From Bacillus sp. V3B (lineage in GTDB: Bacteria; Bacillota; Bacilli; Bacillales; Cytobacillaceae), in NCBI RefSeq assembly GCF_024494465.1, contig NZ_JAETXM010000029.1:1-46341 (forward strand): a stretch of 46,341 bases of DNA. The letters are read 5' to 3'. Below, one piece after another: positions 41,939 through 46,341 of the stretch. Below the pieces are notes generated by a model. The model ran no database searches. It was not told where the DNA came from and saw nothing but the letters and a program-made list of their open reading frames with translations. Position 1 is the first letter of the stretch, and each line of letters begins with the position of its first letter. The position numbers were made by a program, and so were the translations under genes.

Positions 41939-42054
41939 CAAGATTTATAGGATGGTCACAAATCGCAATGCACAGTGACACAGACTATTTTGGAATTATT
42001 TAATAGGACGAGGAACCTGTCCCCATGTCCTGCTAGAAATGGAGAAACTCATCA

Positions 42055-44799
42055 ATGGAGAAAAAAACAAGTTCCATTAGGGGAATTATTAGCATTTCTT
42101 TTATCGTCCTAATGGTAAGTACGCTCATTACAATCGGCTATATCATCTTTTCTAATTGGCACACATCTTCAGAGAGTATTATATTAAAAATGGAGAATGC
42201 CTCAAATAAAGATATACTCAAAGAAATTGAGAACTTTATTCACGTTCCATACAATATGAGTCAAATCAATCATACTATCATCGCGAATGGGATTGTCGAT
42301 CTTAATAACAAAAATGAACGAGATGCTTTCTTTGCAAGCACCATCAAGTCAAGCAATGAGAATATCTATAGCTTTAGTTATGGCTTAGAAAATGGCGATT
42401 TTTACGGAGCTCGTAGAAATAGCAACAATGACATCGAACTCTATCGAAGTAATGCTGAAACAAATGGACACTCTTTTTATTACTCGATAACAGAGGATAT
42501 GACAGAAGGAAGGTTTGTGGAGGATTTTGGCAAGTTTGATCCCCGGACAAGACCATGGTATAGCTTAACAAAAGAGGCCGGTAAACCAACTTTTGCTCCT
42601 CTATACAAGCATTTTATAAAGGATGACTTAGTCCTTAATTCTGCCTATCCGATTTATAATAAAGAAGGGAATCTTCAAGGTGTATTAGGTACACGTATCA
42701 CTCTTTCAAGTCTAAACGAATATTTGAAGGAGGTCGTAACAGATCGGATGGCAACGGCTTATGTTGTGGAAAGAAACTCGGGTGAATTGGTGGCAAACTC
42801 ACTTGATAGCCCATCCTTTCAATCCCTTTCCAATGGCACCTATAAAAGAATTTCAATCGATACCATTGAAAACAAAGCCATCCTAGAAGCCTATGAAAAT
42901 TATAAAAAAACAGCAGAAAATAAAGTAATTAAAAAAACAGAAAATGGTAACCTTCATATCAAACTAACGGAGTATAAACAAGACGGAATAGATTGGTTAA
43001 TCATTACCGCGATTCCCGATGGTCAGTTTACAGCTAAAATCAATAAAAACATTCAAACGGCTATTGTATTATCGATTATGGCCCTGCTTCTATCGATGAT
43101 CATCTATAAAAAAATGACAGATGTGATTTTAAGACCGATTCATAATTTAATACAAGTAGCAGAAAAGTTTTCAAAAGGAGAACTGCTGCAGAGGGCCAAA
43201 ATCTATAAGAATGATGAAATTGGGAAGCTATCCCATGTTTTTAATATTATGGCAGAACAATTATATAAACATATTAATCATCTAGAAGAAAAAGTCAAAG
43301 AGAGAACGACTGAAATCGAAAAAGCCAATATGGAGTTGAAATATGCCAAAATAGAAGCAGACAAAGCCAATGAAGCCAAAAGTGAATTTCTAGCGAATAT
43401 GAGTCATGAAATTCGCACACCGTTAAATGCGGTCATTGGTTTTAGTGAACTTCTCTCAAATACAATTAAAGACGAGAAACAGCAAAACTATATTAAAACC
43501 ATTAATATTGCTGGAAATAGTTTGCTCCTTATTATCAACGATATTCTCGACCTTTCCAAAGTTGAAGCAGGAAAAATGGATCTATATTATAAACCGATAA
43601 ACATGAATGCTATTTTCAAAGAAGTTGAAACGATTTTCATGCAAAAAGTTCATAGTAAAGAGATTGAGTTTTTAGTAGATATTCAGGACGACCTTCCTGA
43701 ACTCATCCTATTTGACGAAGTAAGAATTCGGCAGATCTTATTGAATTTAGTTGGGAATGCTGTTAAGTTTACTGAAAAAGGATATGTAAAGCTATCCATA
43801 AAAGCGCTGCCTTCGAAGATGAACGACATGAGCAGTGTCGATCTTCACCTTTCTGTTGAAGATACAGGCATTGGAATTCCTGAAACGGAAACAGAAAAAA
43901 TATTTGAAGCTTTTACCCAGATATCAGGACAAAGTATCAAAAAATATGGCGGCACAGGTCTTGGACTTTCTATTACCCAAAAGTTAGTAGAAATGATGAA
44001 CGGAAAAATCTCTATTGAAAGTGAAGTCGGCAAAGGAAGTATTTTTCATATTGAGTTTGCCAATGTCCAAATTGCTACCACTGAATCGCTACCCGAAGAG
44101 ATGGACAGCTCTTACTTTTGGAAATACAAGTTTGCAAATGAAACCATACTTATCGTAGATGATATCGAGACGAACCGCTTTTTATTAAAAGAATTGCTTT
44201 CAAAAGCTGGCATTCGTGTTATTCTAGCTGAAAATGGAGATGAAGCTCTTAAAGCTTGCGAGTTGGAAAAACCAGGTTTGATCATAACTGACTTGGTAAT
44301 GCCAGTCATGGATGGGTTTGAATTCTCTACTAAACTGAAAGAAAACCTTGAAACAAGAGAGATTCCCATCATCGCTTTAAGTGCATCTACTTTACAGGAC
44401 TTGCCTGAAGGTAGTGAGTTTGATGAGTACTTAATGAAACCTGTGAATACAGCACAGTTGCTACGGAAAATATCACAATTCATTCATAAGGAAACGTGTG
44501 AAGATCCTGACATGCCCTCCAAAAACGAGGGTGTACACATGAACGGAAATACCGTTGACCCTGAAGTACTGGCTGATATAAGGGATCAATTGGATCCTTT
44601 ATTAAAGAAATTAGAAACCTCTATCATCATTGGCAGTGTGAAAAACTTAGCCCAACGGTTAATCTCATTAGGGCAACAACACCAATCGGAGTTTATTACA
44701 GCCGAAGGGAAAGAACTAATGAGCTATGCAGAATGCTATGATATTGTTAACATCAAATTAAAATTAAGACAAATTGAAAAAATACTATCTAGAGGATAA
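42055..44799 (+). CDS. hybrid sensor histidine kinase (Cache-HAMP-HK-REC)
   Basis: 914 residues. TM1 (~14-34), a ~290-residue Cache-type outside domain (FDPRTRPWYSLTKEAGKPTF is the hallmark of dCache sensors), TM2 (~340-358), HAMP and a coiled coil. Then HisKA with H451 in NMSHEIRTPLNAVIG and the ATPase (N-box, DTGIGIP, GGTGLGLSI). A receiver domain follows with phospho-Asp D746 in ITDLVMPVMDGF and Lys in YLMKPVN. The last ~80 residues resemble the tail of such kinases but lack a phosphotransfer His, so phosphate must leave via another protein. The downstream gene begins 5 nt later. Confidence 0.93.
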   Translation: MEKKTSSIRGIISISFIVLMVSTLITIGYIIFSNWHTSSESIILKMENASNKDILKEIENFIHVPYNMSQINHTIIANGIVDLNNKNERDAFFASTIKSSNENIYSFSYGLENGDFYGARRNSNNDIELYRSNAETNGHSFYYSITEDMTEGRFVEDFGKFDPRTRPWYSLTKEAGKPTFAPLYKHFIKDDLVLNSAYPIYNKEGNLQGVLGTRITLSSLNEYLKEVVTDRMATAYVVERNSGELVANSLDSPSFQSLSNGTYKRISIDTIENKAILEAYENYKKTAENKVIKKTENGNLHIKLTEYKQDGIDWLIITAIPDGQFTAKINKNIQTAIVLSIMALLLSMIIYKKMTDVILRPIHNLIQVAEKFSKGELLQRAKIYKNDEIGKLSHVFNIMAEQLYKHINHLEEKVKERTTEIEKANMELKYAKIEADKANEAKSEFLANMSHEIRTPLNAVIGFSELLSNTIKDEKQQNYIKTINIAGNSLLLIINDILDLSKVEAGKMDLYYKPINMNAIFKEVETIFMQKVHSKEIEFLVDIQDDLPELILFDEVRIRQILLNLVGNAVKFTEKGYVKLSIKALPSKMNDMSSVDLHLSVEDTGIGIPETETEKIFEAFTQISGQSIKKYGGTGLGLSITQKLVEMMNGKISIESEVGKGSIFHIEFANVQIATTESLPEEMDSSYFWKYKFANETILIVDDIETNRFLLKELLSKAGIRVILAENGDEALKACELEKPGLIITDLVMPVMDGFEFSTKLKENLETREIPIIALSASTLQDLPEGSEFDEYLMKPVNTAQLLRKISQFIHKETCEDPDMPSKNEGVHMNGNTVDPEVLADIRDQLDPLLKKLETSIIIGSVKNLAQRLISLGQQHQSEFITAEGKELMSYAECYDIVNIKLKLRQIEKILSRG

Positions 44800-44804
44800 T
44801 CGAG

Positions 44805-46341
44805 ATGAAAAACAGAAGCAATGATCTAGTATTAATAGTTGATGACAATCCCAATAATATTCAGGTGTTGGCTACCATTATGGCGGAGTGCGGTTATGAG
44901 CTCGGTATTGCACAGAATGCACATGAGGTTTATCAATTCCTTAAAGAAAACACGCCAGAGCTTATTTTATTAGACGTTGAGATGCCTGATATCGACGGGT
45001 ATGAAGTATGTTGTACGATTAAAGCGGACCCAAAATATAAAGAGATCCCAATCATCTTTCTAACGGTTAAAAGTGAGATGGAGGACATTGTGAAAGGATT
45101 TGATTTAGGGGCCGTTGATTATATGACCAAACCTTTTAATAGAAAAGAACTGATTTCTAGAGTACGAACCCATATTTCTCTCAAACGGTCTAGGGATGAA
45201 CTCGCCAAGAAGAATCAGGAATTGGAGAATGTTTTACAGGCTAGAAAAAAACTTGAGGAAGAAAAAGACCTGTTAACTGCGGAGTTACTACAGCACCGTA
45301 ATTTACTTGAAAAAAAGGTCGAAGAGCGAACAAAGGAACTGGCAAACGCCAATGAGAGAACTCTCAAAATCATTGATAGTATTACAGATGGTTTTGCCGC
45401 ATTTGACAAAGAATGGAGATATATTTACGCAAATGATCATCAATTTTTTCCTGATCATCTAACCGCAAAAGATGTATTAGGCACAAATCTATGGGATGTT
45501 TTTCCGAAAATGGTTGATACGGTCTGGTATAAAGAATTTCATCGAGCGATGACAGAAAGGATTCCTGTCCAGTTCGAAACGCCGTCAGCTTATCATGATA
45601 CATGGTATGAAGTAACGGTTTACCCATTTGATAATGGAATTTGTAGTTTTTTTAAGGATATAACGGAAAAGAAGAAATATGAGAAAGAAATGAAACGTCT
45701 ATCGGGGCTAGACTTAATTGGGCAAATGGCGGCAGGGATCAGTCATGAGCTTCGAAATCCGATGACGACGGTTCGCGGGTTTTTACAGTTTTTGAGCACA
45801 AATGATGATTGTATAAAGTATAATGAGTACTTTACCTTAATGATTGATGAGCTTGACCGGGCGAATTCAATCATTACCGAATTCCTCTCAATGGGTAATA
45901 CAAGGTCAACCGATTTGCAGGAGTTAGATTTAAATGTAATCATACATGATATAGTTCCCTTACTTCATGCGGATGCATTTAACCAAAGTAAACAGATACA
46001 GTTAGAAATCAATGAGATTCCTATTTTACGATTAAACCGGAATGAGATCCGTCAATTAATCCTGAACCTATACCGTAATGGCTTAGAAGCCATGGACCAA
46101 GGGAAGGTTCTAACGATCAGAACGTACAAGGAAAAGGACCATGTTGTACTTGCAGTGGAGGATCAAGGAGAAGGAATTAAACCTGAAGTATTAGAAAGAT
46201 TGGGTACTCCATTCTTCTCAACGAAGGATAATGGGACTGGCTTGGGATTAGGTGTATGTTATGCGATTGCTGCCCGTCATCATGCAAAAATTGAGATTCA
46301 AACAGGACCAGAAGGCACGACCTTTTTTGTGAAATTTGAAT
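44805..46341 (+). CDS. REC-PAS-histidine kinase, cut by window end
   Basis: At least 512 codons, open to the last base, so the 3' end is missing but probably close. An N-terminal receiver (LIVDDNPNNIQVLA; phospho-Asp D57 in LLLDVEMPDIDGYE; MTKPFN) is followed by a coiled coil and a PAS domain (IIDSITDGFAAFDKEWRYIY). Then comes HisKA with H314 in GISHELRNPMTTVRGFLQFL, and the ATPase (LYRNGLEAM, EDQGEGI, GTGLGLGV). It has no TM segments. AGAGGAT precedes the ATG. The receiver-first order and tight spacing suggest it takes phosphate from, or competes with, the upstream hybrid kinase, and signals to an unseen regulator. Confidence 0.9.
   Translation, partial: MKNRSNDLVLIVDDNPNNIQVLATIMAECGYELGIAQNAHEVYQFLKENTPELILLDVEMPDIDGYEVCCTIKADPKYKEIPIIFLTVKSEMEDIVKGFDLGAVDYMTKPFNRKELISRVRTHISLKRSRDELAKKNQELENVLQARKKLEEEKDLLTAELLQHRNLLEKKVEERTKELANANERTLKIIDSITDGFAAFDKEWRYIYANDHQFFPDHLTAKDVLGTNLWDVFPKMVDTVWYKEFHRAMTERIPVQFETPSAYHDTWYEVTVYPFDNGICSFFKDITEKKKYEKEMKRLSGLDLIGQMAAGISHELRNPMTTVRGFLQFLSTNDDCIKYNEYFTLMIDELDRANSIITEFLSMGNTRSTDLQELDLNVIIHDIVPLLHADAFNQSKQIQLEINEIPILRLNRNEIRQLILNLYRNGLEAMDQGKVLTIRTYKEKDHVVLAVEDQGEGIKPEVLERLGTPFFSTKDNGTGLGLGVCYAIAARHHAKIEIQTGPEGTTFFVKFE

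Overview
The window looks like chromosome of a low-GC, Gram-positive, spore-former-type member of the Bacillaceae. The signs are strong AGGAGG ribosome-binding sites with ATG/GTG/TTG starts, U-tailed hairpin terminators, and homologues of Bacillus YndM, PhoD, GlpQ, YvbJ/TcaA-like and Kin-type sensor kinases. The tripartite TRAP transporter and the RND pump suggest an environmental, perhaps marine or alkaline, lineage. I cannot name the genus from sequence alone.

Layout. 0-6 kb: a 5TM sensor kinase, then about 500 bp of densely folded non-coding DNA, a beta-propeller gene split by one in-frame stop, a dCache-GGDEF diguanylate cyclase and an isolated holin-like gene. 6-9 kb: an ABC-2 export operon (two permeases and an ATPase, minus strand). 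9-18 kb: a family cluster of zinc-ribbon, single-TM envelope proteins (9115, 12571, 14499, the split 17335-15542 gene and the remnant at 17808) together with a NagZ-like GH3 glucosaminidase. 18-25 kb: an SH3-repeat GH73 autolysin, a YtcJ-like amidohydrolase, YndM and a glutamate-rich secreted repeat protein. 25-28 kb: convergent phoD and glpQ, both wall teichoic acid or phosphodiester enzymes. 28.5-30 kb: a complete IS200/IS605-type element carrying only tnpB. 30-36 kb: an RND efflux operon and an EamA exporter. 36-40.4 kb: a TRAP transporter operon with an embedded SDR dehydrogenase. 40.5-42 kb: a Q-rich small protein, a decayed type I toxin and repeats. 42-46.3 kb: a two-gene phosphorelay (hybrid kinase plus a REC-PAS-kinase cut by the window end).

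The cell-envelope theme dominates: autolysins, TcaA-like wall proteins, teichoic acid hydrolases and export pumps. The second theme is small mobile RNA-encoding DNA. The intact TnpB element (28463-29985) has a close non-autonomous relative (15879-16260) that has lost the protein gene. That relative keeps a promoter, the presumed omega-RNA scaffold and both ends, and it sits inside and disrupts a TcaA-like gene. Two further copies of a structured repeat (26972-27260 and 41713-41938) contain degenerate versions of the same ends. A solo right end lies at 23006-23045. A separate short dyad repeat (core GGTGCCTGGCACC) occurs about 13 times and five copies touch a stop codon.

All functions are inferred from sequence reading alone. 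No search or folding program was run.
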